From NCBI GenBank assembly GCA_947458145.1, contig CANGYM010000002.1:1-49564 (forward strand): DNA of 49,564 nucleotides, given 5' to 3'. The notes beneath the pieces were generated by a model, which had not been told where the DNA came from, ran no database searches, and saw only the letters and a list, made by a program, of their open reading frames with translations. The stretch is from Alphaproteobacteria bacterium. Lineage in GTDB: Bacteria; Pseudomonadota; Alphaproteobacteria; JAJTHO01; CANGYM01. The translations under genes were made by a program, and so were the position numbers. Positions 1-8,604 of this stretch are shown here, one piece after another; the first letter of the stretch is position 1; each line of letters opens with the position of its first letter.

Positions 1-1
1 G

Positions 2-1504
2 CGCTATGAAAAAGCCCCCCCTGCCAAGGGATATGTGCTGTTTGAAACGGGCTATGGCCCATCAGGCCTGCCCCATATCGGCACGTTTGGGGAGGTCCTG
101 CGCACCACCATGGTCCGCCAAGCCTTTGCGGCGCTGAGTGATCTGCCCACAAAACTGTTTGTGGTTTCTGATGACATGGACGGACTGCGAAAAGTGCCTA
201 CCAATGTCCCGAATCAGGATCTTTTGGCGCAACATCTGGGCAAACCTTTAACCTGCGTGCCCGATCCCTTTGGCACACATACCAGCTTTGGGGCCCATAA
301 CAACGCCAAACTTCGGGAATTTCTGGACCGTTTCGGGTTTGACTATACGTTTATCAGTGCAACTGAAAAATACAAAGCGGGGCATTATGATGATATCTTG
401 CGCCGTGTTTTGGCCCATTATGATGCCATTGTGGGGGTAATTCTGCCCACGCTTGGGCCCGATCGCCGCGAAACCTATAGCCCTTTCCTGCCCTTATGCC
501 CAGACACCGGAAAGGTTTTGCAGGCCAAAGTCATCGGCCACGACACCACCGCCAGCACCATCACGTGGCAACACCCTGAAACGGGCCAAACCCTCACCAG
601 CAGCATTCTGGGGGGGCACAGCAAATTGCAATGGAAAGCCGATTGGGGCGGACGTTGGGCCGCGTTTCAAGTGGACTATGAAATGAGCGGCAAAGACCTG
701 ATCGATTCCGTCAAATTATCCAGCAAAATCTGCAGGATTTTGGGGGAAACCCCACCCGAGGGCATGACCTATGAACTGTTTTTAGGGGAAGATGGCGATA
801 AAATTTCCAAATCCAAGGGCAACGGACTGTCCATGGAAGACTGGCTAACCTACGGCCCCACAGAAAGCCTGAGCTTTTACATGTTCCAAGCCCCCCAGCG
901 GCAAAAACGTTTATTTTTTGATGTGATTCCCAAAGCCACCGATATGTATCTGGATCATCTGGAAAGCTACACACGGGAAGACCCCTTAAAGCAGCACGAT
1001 AACCCCGTGTGGTTTATTCATGGTGGACACCCCCCTGCCCCAGAAAGCCCCCTGAAATTCTCTTTGCTACAAAATCTGGCGGCCGCTGCCCATGCCGAAG
1101 ACACCAGCGTGTTGTGGGGGTTTGTGAAACGTTACGATTCTGCATTAACCCCTGAAAACGCACCATTTCTGGACCATTTGCTGGGGTATGCCGTCCGGTA
1201 TTACCAGGACTTTATCAAACCCAAAAAGACATACCGCTCGCCAACGGAAACAGAGAAAGGCGCTTTGTTGCGGCTGCGAAATGATCTTCTTTCGGCCCCT
1301 CAGGACACAGACGCGGAGGGGTATCAGAGTCTGGTTTATGCCGTGGGCCGTGACTTTGGCTATGACCCCATGCGGGATTGGTTTAGGGCCATTTACGAAG
1401 TTTTGCTGGGCGAAGAACAAGGTCCCCGCTTTGGATCCTTTATTGAATTGTTCGGGGTTCAGGGAACCTGTGATTTAATTGCTGAAAAAGTGGGGGCAGC
1501 GTGA
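2..1504 (+). CDS. lysK: Class I lysyl-tRNA synthetase, 5' end cut by window edge
   Basis: This enzyme charges tRNA-Lys with lysine in the cytoplasm. It is the class I form (LysK), which has a Rossmann fold and is unrelated to the common class II LysS. The HIGH-type motif reads HIGT just after the sequence GPSGLP, and the KMSKS-type motif reads KISKS near position 800-815. The frame stays open to the left edge (reading RYEKAPPAKGY before the first possible internal GTG at 35), and family members carry those residues, so the true start lies outside the window. About 500 residues are visible. The gene ends in a 4-base GTGA overlap with pyrD, so the two are probably translationally coupled. Confidence in family is high. 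Confidence 0.95.
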   Translation, partial: RYEKAPPAKGYVLFETGYGPSGLPHIGTFGEVLRTTMVRQAFAALSDLPTKLFVVSDDMDGLRKVPTNVPNQDLLAQHLGKPLTCVPDPFGTHTSFGAHNNAKLREFLDRFGFDYTFISATEKYKAGHYDDILRRVLAHYDAIVGVILPTLGPDRRETYSPFLPLCPDTGKVLQAKVIGHDTTASTITWQHPETGQTLTSSILGGHSKLQWKADWGGRWAAFQVDYEMSGKDLIDSVKLSSKICRILGETPPEGMTYELFLGEDGDKISKSKGNGLSMEDWLTYGPTESLSFYMFQAPQRQKRLFFDVIPKATDMYLDHLESYTREDPLKQHDNPVWFIHGGHPPAPESPLKFSLLQNLAAAAHAEDTSVLWGFVKRYDSALTPENAPFLDHLLGYAVRYYQDFIKPKKTYRSPTETEKGALLRLRNDLLSAPQDTDAEGYQSLVYAVGRDFGYDPMRDWFRAIYEVLLGEEQGPRFGSFIELFGVQGTCDLIAEKVGAA

Positions 1505-2487
1505 GTCCCTCCCTCTGGACCGCCGCCCGATCCCTGCTGCCGCCTGAGGCCGCCCATCGCGCAGCCATTGCGTGGCTATCCCATCCCGCGCTGGTGCCCC
1601 CTCAAACCCTGAAAGACGATCCGATAACCCTGTGGGGCATAACCTTTAAAAACCGCATCGGGATGGCGGCGGGTTTTGACAAAAACGGGGAAGCGGTTGC
1701 AGGCTTGGCCCGTTTGGGCTTTGGCCATATCGAGGTGGGCACCATCACCCCCCTGCCCCAGCCTGGCAATGCCCGTCCCCGCGTTTTTCGCCTGCCCGAG
1801 GATCAGGCCATCATCAACCGCTATGGCTTTAACAGCGCGGGAGCCGAGGCAGCTTATCGAAATCTTTCGGCCCTATCCCCAGACGTCCGACGCTCTGTGG
1901 TTTTAGGGGTGAATATCGGAAAAAATAAGGATACGCAGGATGCCGCCGTTGATTACCGCCACGGTTTAAAACGATTTCACGACATCGCCGATTACATCAC
2001 CATCAACATTTCCAGCCCCAACACCCCTAACTTACGGGATTTGCAAAGGGCCGAACCGTTGCGTCGTTTATTGTCAGAGTGCAGGGAAACTTTGGCAGGG
2101 CTCTCCCCTTCCCCGCCCCTGCTGCTGAAAATTGCCCCTGATTTGGATGCTTTGGCATTAAATGATCTTTTGGATCAGGTCATCGCGACCCGTATTGACG
2201 GCCTGATCATCAGCAACACCACCTTGGCCAGACCCCAAACCCTAAAAAATCCCCATGCCAAGGAAACAGGGGGCCTGAGCGGCAAACCGTTAATGGGACC
2301 CTCCACAGATATTTTAAAGCAAGCCTCTGAAAACTTGAAAGAGCGTGGCCTTACCCTGCCCTTGATCGGCGTGGGGGGCATTGGTTCTGCTGAGGATGTT
2401 CAGGCCAAGATAGGGGCCGGAGCCTGCCTGATTCAGGCCTATACGGCCTTTGCACTTGGGGGATTTGGGATCATGCGCTCATGGTAA
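1501..2487 (+). CDS. pyrD: Dihydroorotate dehydrogenase, class 2 (quinone-linked)
   Basis: It oxidises dihydroorotate to orotate in pyrimidine synthesis, using FMN and passing electrons to membrane quinone. The class 2 features are visible: an N-terminal helical stretch of about 40 residues for membrane association, the FMN-site sequence GMAAGFDKNGE, the motif PQPGNARPRVFR, the phrase NRYGFNSAGAE, and the C-terminal GVGGI and AYTAF segments. At 328 residues it is close to E. coli PyrD (336). It starts with GTG inside the lysK stop region. Its last 7 bases overlap ybgC, so lysK-pyrD-ybgC looks like one transcription unit. Confidence 0.95.
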   Translation: MSPSLWTAARSLLPPEAAHRAAIAWLSHPALVPPQTLKDDPITLWGITFKNRIGMAAGFDKNGEAVAGLARLGFGHIEVGTITPLPQPGNARPRVFRLPEDQAIINRYGFNSAGAEAAYRNLSALSPDVRRSVVLGVNIGKNKDTQDAAVDYRHGLKRFHDIADYITINISSPNTPNLRDLQRAEPLRRLLSECRETLAGLSPSPPLLLKIAPDLDALALNDLLDQVIATRIDGLIISNTTLARPQTLKNPHAKETGGLSGKPLMGPSTDILKQASENLKERGLTLPLIGVGGIGSAEDVQAKIGAGACLIQAYTAFALGGFGIMRSW

Positions 2488-2888
2488 ATTATACCTGCCC
2501 CACCGTTGCCTTTTGCGATACCGATGCTGGGGGTGTTGTTTATCATACAAAATACCTTGAATTGGCTGAACGGGCGCGTGCAGAATTCTTGATGTCTCTG
2601 GGCCTGTCCAATCAGGCCCTGTGGGTGAAGGGATTTGTCTTCGCCGTCACCGATATGACCGTGAAATATCACAAACCGGCGGTTTTGGGGGATGGTTTAT
2701 CCATCCAAACCACGCTGTTGCACCTTAGCCACGTGCGGATTCATCTGCAGCAAGATATTTTCAGGGACGAAAATCTTTTGGTCTCTCTCAGGATACACCT
2801 TGCGTGTTTATCAAAAGAGGGTAAACCTAAAGCTATGGACCCACCGCTTTATATGGCCTTGGCGTCTTTACGGGAAACTCAGGGATAA
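2481..2888 (+). CDS. ybgC: YbgC-type acyl-CoA thioesterase (hot-dog fold)
   Basis: This is a small hot-dog-fold thioesterase of the 4-hydroxybenzoyl-CoA thioesterase family. The signature is FCDTDAGGVVYHTKY near the N-terminus, whose Asp is the catalytic residue in the family. The length of 135 residues is typical. YbgC is usually the first gene of the Tol-Pal cluster, and here it also precedes tolQ, by 9 bases, which supports the call. Its substrate in this organism is unknown; short-chain or phospholipid-related acyl-CoA esters are reported for relatives. It overlaps the end of pyrD by 7 bases, which joins the Tol genes to the upstream unit. Confidence 0.93.
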   Translation: MVNYTCPTVAFCDTDAGGVVYHTKYLELAERARAEFLMSLGLSNQALWVKGFVFAVTDMTVKYHKPAVLGDGLSIQTTLLHLSHVRIHLQQDIFRDENLLVSLRIHLACLSKEGKPKAMDPPLYMALASLRETQG

Positions 2889-2897
2889 AAAAAGATT

Positions 2898-3596
2898 ATG
2901 GAAAACGTTGCTGTTACGACGGAACAAGCGGTCTCGGCTGAAAAAAGCGGATCCCTCCTTCATTTTTTGGACAATGCCGATGTTGTGATTTGGACCATTG
3001 TGCTTCTGCTTTTGGCCATGTCGATCATTTCATGGACCATCATGATTCACAAATGGTGGACTTTGCGCAAAGTCGTGAAGGAATCCAAGACGTTTGAGGA
3101 TTATATCTGGGCCCAAAAAGACATCAAACACGCCATCCCGCCTGGAACCAACGCCGTTGAACACAGCGCTGGACGCGTTTTTTTAATGGCCCAGCATGAA
3201 TTGCCGGAACAATGGACAAAGGATGAAACGCCCTCCCTACTCTCTCGCGTGGACCGTGCCATGTCTGGGGTCATGGGACGGGATATGGAGGTTTACCGGA
3301 AACATCTGGTGTTTTTGGCATCTGTGGGCTCAACCTCCCCCTTTATCGGTCTTTTGGGCACCGTATGGGGAATCATGAACAGCTTTAGCGCCATTGCGGT
3401 GACGCAAAACACATCCTTGGCCGTGGTGGCCCCTGGGATTGCAGAGGCCCTGTTTGTCACCGCGCTGGGTCTGTTTGCCGCCATTCCCGCATCCTTTGGT
3501 TATAACAAATTTTCCACAGACATTAACCGCTATGCCAGACGCATCGAGCTGTTCATGGAAGATATCCTGCTGAACATCGAACGGGGGGGTCAATAA
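2898..3596 (+). CDS. tolQ: TolQ, proton-channel subunit of the Tol-Pal system
   Basis: TolQ is an inner-membrane protein of the MotA/TolQ/ExbB family. With TolR it uses the proton gradient to energise outer-membrane constriction at division. There is one membrane segment near residues 30-52 (IWTIVLLLLAMSIISWTIMI), a cytoplasmic domain, then two further segments around 140-165 and 175-200. The conserved GSTSPFIGLLGTVWGIM and the TALGLFAAIPA helix are present. The 232-residue length is normal. It is followed by tolR after 3 bases. TolQ rather than ExbB is chosen because ybgC lies just upstream. Confidence 0.95.
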   Translation: MENVAVTTEQAVSAEKSGSLLHFLDNADVVIWTIVLLLLAMSIISWTIMIHKWWTLRKVVKESKTFEDYIWAQKDIKHAIPPGTNAVEHSAGRVFLMAQHELPEQWTKDETPSLLSRVDRAMSGVMGRDMEVYRKHLVFLASVGSTSPFIGLLGTVWGIMNSFSAIAVTQNTSLAVVAPGIAEALFVTALGLFAAIPASFGYNKFSTDINRYARRIELFMEDILLNIERGGQ

Positions 3597-3599
3597 ACC

Positions 3600-4004
3600 A
3601 TGGCCGGCCATAAATTTACGGAAAACGATCCCATTTCCGAAATGAACGTCACGCCGTTAGTGGATGTGATGTTGGTGCTGCTGATTATTTTCATGGTGGC
3701 GGCCCCCATGCTGGTGTCTGGCGTGCCGGTGGATTTGCCCCAAACGCAGGCCGATAACCTGAACATGGACAAAGAGCCCGTGGTCATCACCCTGAACAAA
3801 GATGGGACCATTTTCCTGCAAAAACGGGAAACCCCGCGCGAAGAATTGATCGCCCGCCTGTCCGCCATTGTGCAGGCCTCCGCTGAAGAGGTCTATATCC
3901 GCGCCGATAAAACCATTCCCTACGGCGATGTTATGGTATTGATGGGGGATATTAAGGCCGCCGGATACAAAAAAGTTATGTTGATTGTGGAACAGCCGTC
4001 GTAG
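3600..4004 (+). CDS. tolR: TolR, membrane-anchored Tol-Pal subunit
   Basis: TolR is a member of the ExbD/TolR family: a short cytoplasmic tail, one membrane helix (about residues 19-40) and a periplasmic domain. The helix begins with PLVDVMLVLLIIFMV, and its Asp is the proton-relay residue of the family. The length of 134 residues is normal. It pairs with TolQ, 3 bases upstream. The genes that normally follow (tolA, tolB, pal, cpoB) are absent; ispG begins 6 bases after the stop codon. TolA and the rest may be elsewhere on the chromosome. Confidence 0.94.
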   Translation: MAGHKFTENDPISEMNVTPLVDVMLVLLIIFMVAAPMLVSGVPVDLPQTQADNLNMDKEPVVITLNKDGTIFLQKRETPREELIARLSAIVQASAEEVYIRADKTIPYGDVMVLMGDIKAAGYKKVMLIVEQPS

Positions 4005-4010
4005 ATCCCC

Positions 4011-5114
4011 ATGTCCTATCATGTCACCATCCCGCGCCGTCCGTCTCGCCAAATCAGGGTGGGAAACGTTCTGATCGGGGGGGATGCGCCCATCGCGGTG
4101 CAATCCATGACCAACACCCTCACCACCGATATTCAGGGTACACTGGATCAAGTCAGGGGCCTAGAGGACGCAGGGGCGGATTTGGTGCGCATTTCGGTGC
4201 CTGATGAAGACTCCAGCGCATCATTAAAAAAAATCATTCCCCACTGCCGCGTGCCCATTGTGGCGGATATTCATTTTCATTACAAACGCGCGTTAGAATC
4301 CGCGGAGGCCGGCGCAAAATGCCTGCGCATCAATCCGGGCAACATCGGGTCCAAAGATCGCGTGCGCGAAGTGATTCAGGCCGCCAAGGACCACGATTGC
4401 GCCATCCGAATTGGGGTAAATGCGGGATCCTTGGAAAAACATCTTCTGGATAAATACGGCGAGCCCACCGCCGAGGCCATGGTAGAAAGCGCCCTGCATC
4501 ATGCAAAAATTTTAGAGGACCACGATTTTTTCAATTTTAAAATCAGCGTCAAAGCGTCCAACGTGTTTTTGGCCGTGGCGGCATACCGCGCCTTGGCAGC
4601 GGCCTGTGATTATCCCCTGCATTTGGGCATTACAGAGGCCGGCGGGCTGCGTACTGGCACCGTCAAATCCTCTGTCGGTATGGGCATGCTGCTGATGGAT
4701 GGAATTGGGGATACGCTGCGGGTGTCGTTATCGGCGGAGCCGGTGGAGGAAATTCGGGTGGGCTTTGAAATCCTGAAATCTTTGGGCCTGCGGGCCCGCG
4801 GGGTTCAGATCATTTCCTGCCCATCATGCGCCCGCCAGCAATTTGATGTGATCAAAACTGTGGCGGCTTTGGAAGAGCGCTTGGCCCACATCATCACCCC
4901 TATGACAGTTTCCCTGATCGGCTGTGTGGTCAACGGCCCGGGCGAGGCCATGATGACGGACATTGGCCTAACCGGCGGTGGCAACAATACCCACATGATC
5001 TATGTGGGGGGCCTGCAAAATCATCGCCTGAAGGATGGGGATATTGTGGAACATATTGCAGAGATGGTTGAAAAGAGGGCAGCAGCGATGGCTATGGCTG
5101 AGGTTACAGCTTAA
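4011..5114 (+). CDS. ispG: 4-hydroxy-3-methylbut-2-enyl diphosphate synthase (IspG/GcpE)
   Basis: IspG carries out the penultimate step of the MEP isoprenoid pathway, converting MEcPP to HMBPP with a [4Fe-4S] cluster. The three cluster cysteines are at residues 270 and 273 (CPSC) and 305, and the Glu ligand is at 312 in GCVVNGPGE. This is the same numbering as the E. coli enzyme. The N-terminal half is the TIM-barrel domain. The length of 367 residues is standard for the two-domain bacterial form. It is the last gene of the tightly packed lysK-to-ispG series and is followed by a 115-base gap. Confidence 0.96.
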   Translation: MSYHVTIPRRPSRQIRVGNVLIGGDAPIAVQSMTNTLTTDIQGTLDQVRGLEDAGADLVRISVPDEDSSASLKKIIPHCRVPIVADIHFHYKRALESAEAGAKCLRINPGNIGSKDRVREVIQAAKDHDCAIRIGVNAGSLEKHLLDKYGEPTAEAMVESALHHAKILEDHDFFNFKISVKASNVFLAVAAYRALAAACDYPLHLGITEAGGLRTGTVKSSVGMGMLLMDGIGDTLRVSLSAEPVEEIRVGFEILKSLGLRARGVQIISCPSCARQQFDVIKTVAALEERLAHIITPMTVSLIGCVVNGPGEAMMTDIGLTGGGNNTHMIYVGGLQNHRLKDGDIVEHIAEMVEKRAAAMAMAEVTA

Positions 5115-5174
5115 TCTTACCGAGGGGTTGCCGTCGTTTTTGGCAATGGCGGACCCAAAAACCAACCAAAATCA

Positions 5175-5203
5175 TTGCTTTTTATGCCTAAAAATGGTAA
5201 ACT
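5175..5203 (+). promoter_or_regulatory. Possible sigma70-type promoter of the parDE-like pair
   Basis: The sequence shows TTGCTT, 17 bases, then TAAACT, 26 bases before the antitoxin start. Each hexamer matches the consensus at four of six positions. It is the only plausible promoter I see in the 115-base gap after ispG. This is a by-eye call. Confidence 0.35.
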
Positions 5204-5229
5204 CTTGAAGAATATGGAAGCAATCCTTT

Positions 5230-5475
5230 ATGTCCAAAACTGTTTTAACCGTACACCTTGATCCCCAAGTGCAGTTGGCCCTCGATGCCTTGGCGGCGAC
5301 GCTGGACCAGTCCCATTCTTGGGTGATTGAACAGGCTTTGCAGGATTATACGCAGCACCACGCTTGGCAGGTTCAGGCTATCCAAGAAGGGATTGCGTCC
5401 CTAAACCAAGGCCACGGCATTCCCCACGCCGCCGTGCAGCGGCGATTGTCTGACAAAATCGGAACCGACAGTTAA
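5230..5475 (+). CDS. ParD/CopG-like antitoxin, ribbon-helix-helix
   Basis: This 81-residue protein begins with a short beta strand (TVLTVHLDP) followed by two helices, the arrangement of ribbon-helix-helix DNA-binding antitoxins. The second helix carries the SHSWVIEQAL motif common to the CopG/ParD family. The C-terminal part (from about residue 45) should wrap the toxin. The stop codon overlaps the next gene's ATG by one base (TAATG), the usual coupling of antitoxin and toxin. By analogy it neutralises the downstream ParE-like protein and represses its own promoter. The operator is not identified. Confidence 0.82.
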   Translation: MSKTVLTVHLDPQVQLALDALAATLDQSHSWVIEQALQDYTQHHAWQVQAIQEGIASLNQGHGIPHAAVQRRLSDKIGTDS

Positions 5476-5765
5476 TGCAACGACCCATTATTTGGTCACC
5501 CCAGGCCCTGGACGATATCGAATCCGCCCTTGATTATTTTCTGGAACGAAGTCCCCAAGCCGCTCAGCGTGTTTATCGTGATGTGATGCAGCATATTCAG
5601 CACTTGGCAGAACACCCTTTTTCCGGTCGCCTTGGGCGTGTCGTGGGAACACGTGAATGGGTGATCCCCAAAACACCCTTTATCATTCCCTATCGGGTCC
5701 ATCAGGAACATGTGGAGATTATCCGCGTTTTCCACAGCGCCCGTCAGTGGCCCAAAGGGTTTTAA
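5475..5765 (+). CDS. ParE/RelE-family toxin
   Basis: This is a 96-residue toxin of the ParE/RelE superfamily. Recognisable features are the N-terminal strand with WSPQALDDIESALDYF, the mid-protein HPFSGRLGR turn, and the C-terminal strands FIIPYRV and IIRVFHSARQWP. The last motif is typical of ParE-type plasmid-stabilisation proteins. ParE relatives poison DNA gyrase, while RelE relatives cleave mRNA; the ending and the CopG-type partner favour ParE. The reading frame is full length with no visible break, so the pair is probably functional. Its chromosomal setting between ispG and aat shows no other mobile-element signs. Confidence 0.85.
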   Translation: MQRPIIWSPQALDDIESALDYFLERSPQAAQRVYRDVMQHIQHLAEHPFSGRLGRVVGTREWVIPKTPFIIPYRVHQEHVEIIRVFHSARQWPKGF

Positions 5766-5806
5766 GCCTCTTCTAAAAACTTTAAAAACAAGCCCTTCTC
5801 CTCCCC

Positions 5807-6445
5807 ATGCTCCCCAACCTCACCCCCGAAACCCTGCTTAAGGCCTATCGTATTGGCCTGTTTCCCATGGCGGAGGGGGCAGAGGACGAGGATCTGTTTT
5901 GGGTGGACCCCGATATGCGGGGGATTATGCCGCTACGGGCGCTGCATATTTCCCGCAGCCTGAAAAAAATCCTGAAAAAACCATGGGATATTCGGGTGGA
6001 TACGGCCTTTGCCGACGTGATGCAGGGGTGCGCGGCGGCCACGGAAAAACGTCCAGAAACGTGGATTAACCGTGAGATTTACAGCCTGTTTTGTGATTTG
6101 CATGATTTGGGCCACGCCCACAGCGTAGAGATCTGGGAAAACGGCCAACTGGTGGGTGGGCTGTACGGGCTGCACGTCGGGGCCGTGTTTTTTGGCGAAA
6201 GCATGTTCAGCCGCATTCCCAACGCCAGCAAGGTGGCCTTTGTGGATTTGGTATACCGGCTGAATCGTTCGGGGTTTGCCCTGCTGGATACCCAATTTTT
6301 AAACGACCACCTGCGCCAGTTTGGGGCCATTGAAATTCCCCGAGAGTCCTATAAAACCCTACTGCGTCACGCTGTGGATCAGCAGGGTGTGGTGTTTCCC
6401 ACTGCCCCCCTGCCCCGTCCGCTGGGCGATGATATCGGTCAGTGA
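5807..6445 (+). CDS. aat: Leucyl/phenylalanyl-tRNA--protein transferase
   Basis: Aat adds Leu or Phe from charged tRNA to proteins with N-terminal Arg or Lys, making them N-end-rule substrates for ClpS-ClpAP. The family opening LTPETLLKAYRIGLFPMA, the FWVDPDMRGIMPL segment, the GGLYG...FFGESMFS core and LLDTQFLNDHLRQFGA are all present. The length of 212 residues is normal. The gene starts 41 bases after the toxin gene. Its last 87 bases overlap the 3' end of dusA on the other strand, leaving no room for a terminator between them. Confidence 0.95.
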   Translation: MLPNLTPETLLKAYRIGLFPMAEGAEDEDLFWVDPDMRGIMPLRALHISRSLKKILKKPWDIRVDTAFADVMQGCAAATEKRPETWINREIYSLFCDLHDLGHAHSVEIWENGQLVGGLYGLHVGAVFFGESMFSRIPNASKVAFVDLVYRLNRSGFALLDTQFLNDHLRQFGAIEIPRESYKTLLRHAVDQQGVVFPTAPLPRPLGDDIGQ

Positions 6446-7300
6446 CTGCCGCCACGCCCGCGCCCCTGGCTTTCCCCGCCCCAGCCCCATCAGCGGGGGA
6501 AAAAATAACGATGGCCGCGCCCCCGCGTCGTTGCAAAAGGCAATATAGCGGCCAACGCTATCGGCAAGATCCACACTGCCCGCCTGCCCCGTTACCAACG
6601 GATCCACTGTCAACAAAATTTCGGGATGATCCCAAACCGCCCGCCCCAGCATGATGCCGCCCAAGGTTTCCTGCCAAGGGTTTTCAAAAGTACGCAGCCC
6701 CCCATTGATCATGATGTCGGCGTCAGGAAATCTTGCCTTGGCCGCCAGAACGCGGTCGTATTGCAGGGGGGGAATGGTGCGGTTTTCGGCGGGACTCAGG
6801 CCAGACAGCCACGCTTTTCGGGCATGCAGAACAATGCGACCGCATCCGGCATTCAGGCAGCTTTCTAAAAAACGATACAAATGATCATCGCTATCCTGAT
6901 CATCCACCCCTAGGCGGGTTTTGACCTCAACAGGGCGGTGCGTTTCCTGTCGCATGGCCCGAATCATGGCCGCGACGCGGGGGGGATCCTTCAGCAAACA
7001 CGCCCCAAAAGATCCCTGTTTGACGCGATCACTGGGACACCCCGCATTGATGTTATAGGCGATGTAGGCATGATGTTCCGCCATCCCCACAGCGCGGGCC
7101 ATGGTATCCGGATCACTGCCCCCCAACTGCAAAATGACGGGACCTTCTTGCGGCAACACGGTGATGTCGCAGCCATGGATCACAGCCTGATCCACCAACA
7201 TTTCCGTATAAAGCAGAACATGCTGCGACAGCATCCGGTAAAAAATCCGCGCCCAGCGATGGGTATAGGCCATCATGGGCGCTACAGCGTAAGAGAACAT
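6359..7300 (-). CDS. dusA: tRNA-dihydrouridine synthase, DusA type
   Basis: This is an FMN-dependent reductase making dihydrouridine in the tRNA D-loop (positions 20/20a for the DusA class). Visible are the N-terminal APMMAYTHRWARIFYR, the core NINAGCPSDRVKQGSFGACLL with its catalytic Cys, the VEVKTRLGVDD strand, ARKAWLSGLSP and INGGL. The KAWLxGLSPxExR block is the DusA hallmark. The 313-residue length is slightly short for DusA. The only stop codon in frame lies inside aat, so the two convergent coding regions truly overlap by 87 bases. No alternative upstream start looks better than this ATG. Confidence 0.94.
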   Translation of the reverse strand: MFSYAVAPMMAYTHRWARIFYRMLSQHVLLYTEMLVDQAVIHGCDITVLPQEGPVILQLGGSDPDTMARAVGMAEHHAYIAYNINAGCPSDRVKQGSFGACLLKDPPRVAAMIRAMRQETHRPVEVKTRLGVDDQDSDDHLYRFLESCLNAGCGRIVLHARKAWLSGLSPAENRTIPPLQYDRVLAAKARFPDADIMINGGLRTFENPWQETLGGIMLGRAVWDHPEILLTVDPLVTGQAGSVDLADSVGRYIAFCNDAGARPSLFFPPLMGLGRGKPGARAWRQSLTDIIAQRTGQGGSGKHHTLLIHSVTQ

Positions 7301-7418
7301 GCCACAGTGGCCTATGAAATCAGGTTTTTATACACCTTCCATGTTGACAAATTTCAGGAGAAACCGCAACAGTAAGCCTTAGTAAGAATATAAAAGACGA
7401 CTTGCAAGAGATCTGCCC

Positions 7419-8507
7419 ATGTTTTACTGGCTTTATACAACGTTTGGGCAGGACATTTCGGGCCTGAACGTCCTGCGCTATATTTCGTTTCGCAGCATTT
7501 GGGCGCTCATTACCGCTTTGGCCCTTACCATGGCCCTGGGCAAGCCCTTTATTGCTTGGCTGCGGCAGCAGCAAAAACATGGACAACCCATCCGTAGCGA
7601 TGGCCCCGAAAGCCATCTGCTGACCAAGCAATCCACGCCCACCATGGGGGGGATGATGATTTTGTTGACCTTGACCCTATCCACCCTTTTGTGGGCGGAT
7701 TGGGGGAATGTTTATATTCTCAGCATTCTTCTGGTCACCTTGGGGTACGGGGCTGTTGGGTTTTATGATGATTTTTTGAAACTGCGCTACCGAAACTCAA
7801 AGGGCCTCAGCGGTAAAGGAAAGCTTTTTTGGCAATCCACGCTTGCGGCAGCGGCTTTGGCCACTCTTTATTTGTTCACCGATCCTCTGATGTTTTCAAC
7901 CGTCAGTCTTCCCTTTTTTAAGGATATCCTCTGGGATTTGGGCTGGTTTTTTGTGCCCTTTGCGGTGATTGTTCTGGTGGGAACGTCCAACGCCGTAAAT
8001 TTAACCGATGGATTGGATGGTTTGGCCACAGTCCCCATTATGATGGCCGTAGGATGTTACGGGATTATCGCGTATTTAACGGGCCATACCATCTTTGCGG
8101 ATTATTTGTACATCAAGCCCATTGTGGGCACGGGAGAACTGTCGGTGTTCTGCGCTGCCTTGATCGGGTCCTGTCTTGGCTTTTTGTGGTTTAATGCGCC
8201 GCCAGCCTCTGTTTTTATGGGGGATACAGGATCTTTGGGTCTGGGCGGGGCGTTGGGGGCGCTGGCCGTGATGACAAAACAGGAACTTCTGCTCTTGGTC
8301 ATCGGCGGGGTTTTTGTGGTAGAGGCCGCCTCTGTCATCCTGCAGGTGGGCAGTTATAAACTGCGCAAAAAACGGATTTTCAAAATGGCACCCCTGCACC
8401 ATCATTTTGAAAAAAATGGATTATCCGAATCCACCATTGTCATTCGATTCTGGATTGTGGCCGTCATTTTGGCCTTGGTGGGGCTCGCCTCCTTAAAAGT
8501 TCGGTAA
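7419..8507 (+). CDS. mraY: Phospho-N-acetylmuramoyl-pentapeptide-transferase
   Basis: MraY is a polytopic inner-membrane enzyme that moves phospho-MurNAc-pentapeptide onto undecaprenyl phosphate, giving lipid I. The protein has about ten hydrophobic segments. The motifs include TPTMGGMM, the Asp pair in GFYDDFLK, NLTDGLDGLA, FMGDTGSLGLGG and the C-terminal PLHHHFE. The length of 362 residues is typical. It is normally found between murF and murD in the dcw cluster, but here it stands alone between dusA (other strand) and a HAD phosphatase gene, so it needs its own promoter in the 118-base gap upstream. I could not assign that promoter with confidence. Confidence 0.97.
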   Translation: MFYWLYTTFGQDISGLNVLRYISFRSIWALITALALTMALGKPFIAWLRQQQKHGQPIRSDGPESHLLTKQSTPTMGGMMILLTLTLSTLLWADWGNVYILSILLVTLGYGAVGFYDDFLKLRYRNSKGLSGKGKLFWQSTLAAAALATLYLFTDPLMFSTVSLPFFKDILWDLGWFFVPFAVIVLVGTSNAVNLTDGLDGLATVPIMMAVGCYGIIAYLTGHTIFADYLYIKPIVGTGELSVFCAALIGSCLGFLWFNAPPASVFMGDTGSLGLGGALGALAVMTKQELLLLVIGGVFVVEAASVILQVGSYKLRKKRIFKMAPLHHHFEKNGLSESTIVIRFWIVAVILALVGLASLKVR

Positions 8508-8542
8508 CCAGAGAAGAGCAGCCTTGCCAAAGGGGACTTGCT

Positions 8543-8571
8543 TTGACACTTTGGGTGGGGTTTGCTAAAAG
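8543..8571 (+). promoter_or_regulatory. Probable sigma70-type promoter upstream of the HAD-dapD unit
   Basis: A perfect TTGACA is followed after 17 bases by TAAAAG (four of six matches to TATAAT). It lies 34-62 bases upstream of the GTG start of the next gene, in the 97-base gap after mraY. The spacing is ideal, and this is the clearest -35 hexamer in the window. Confidence 0.5.
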
Positions 8572-8604
8572 ATAAGGGATTCTGAAAAAAAAGGCCTGTC
8601 TCCC

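Noticed and set aside
5115-5160. Terminator after ispG (TTGCC-GGCAA stem)
   Set aside because: The stem is 5 bp with a 9-base loop and no T run follows, so it does not qualify.
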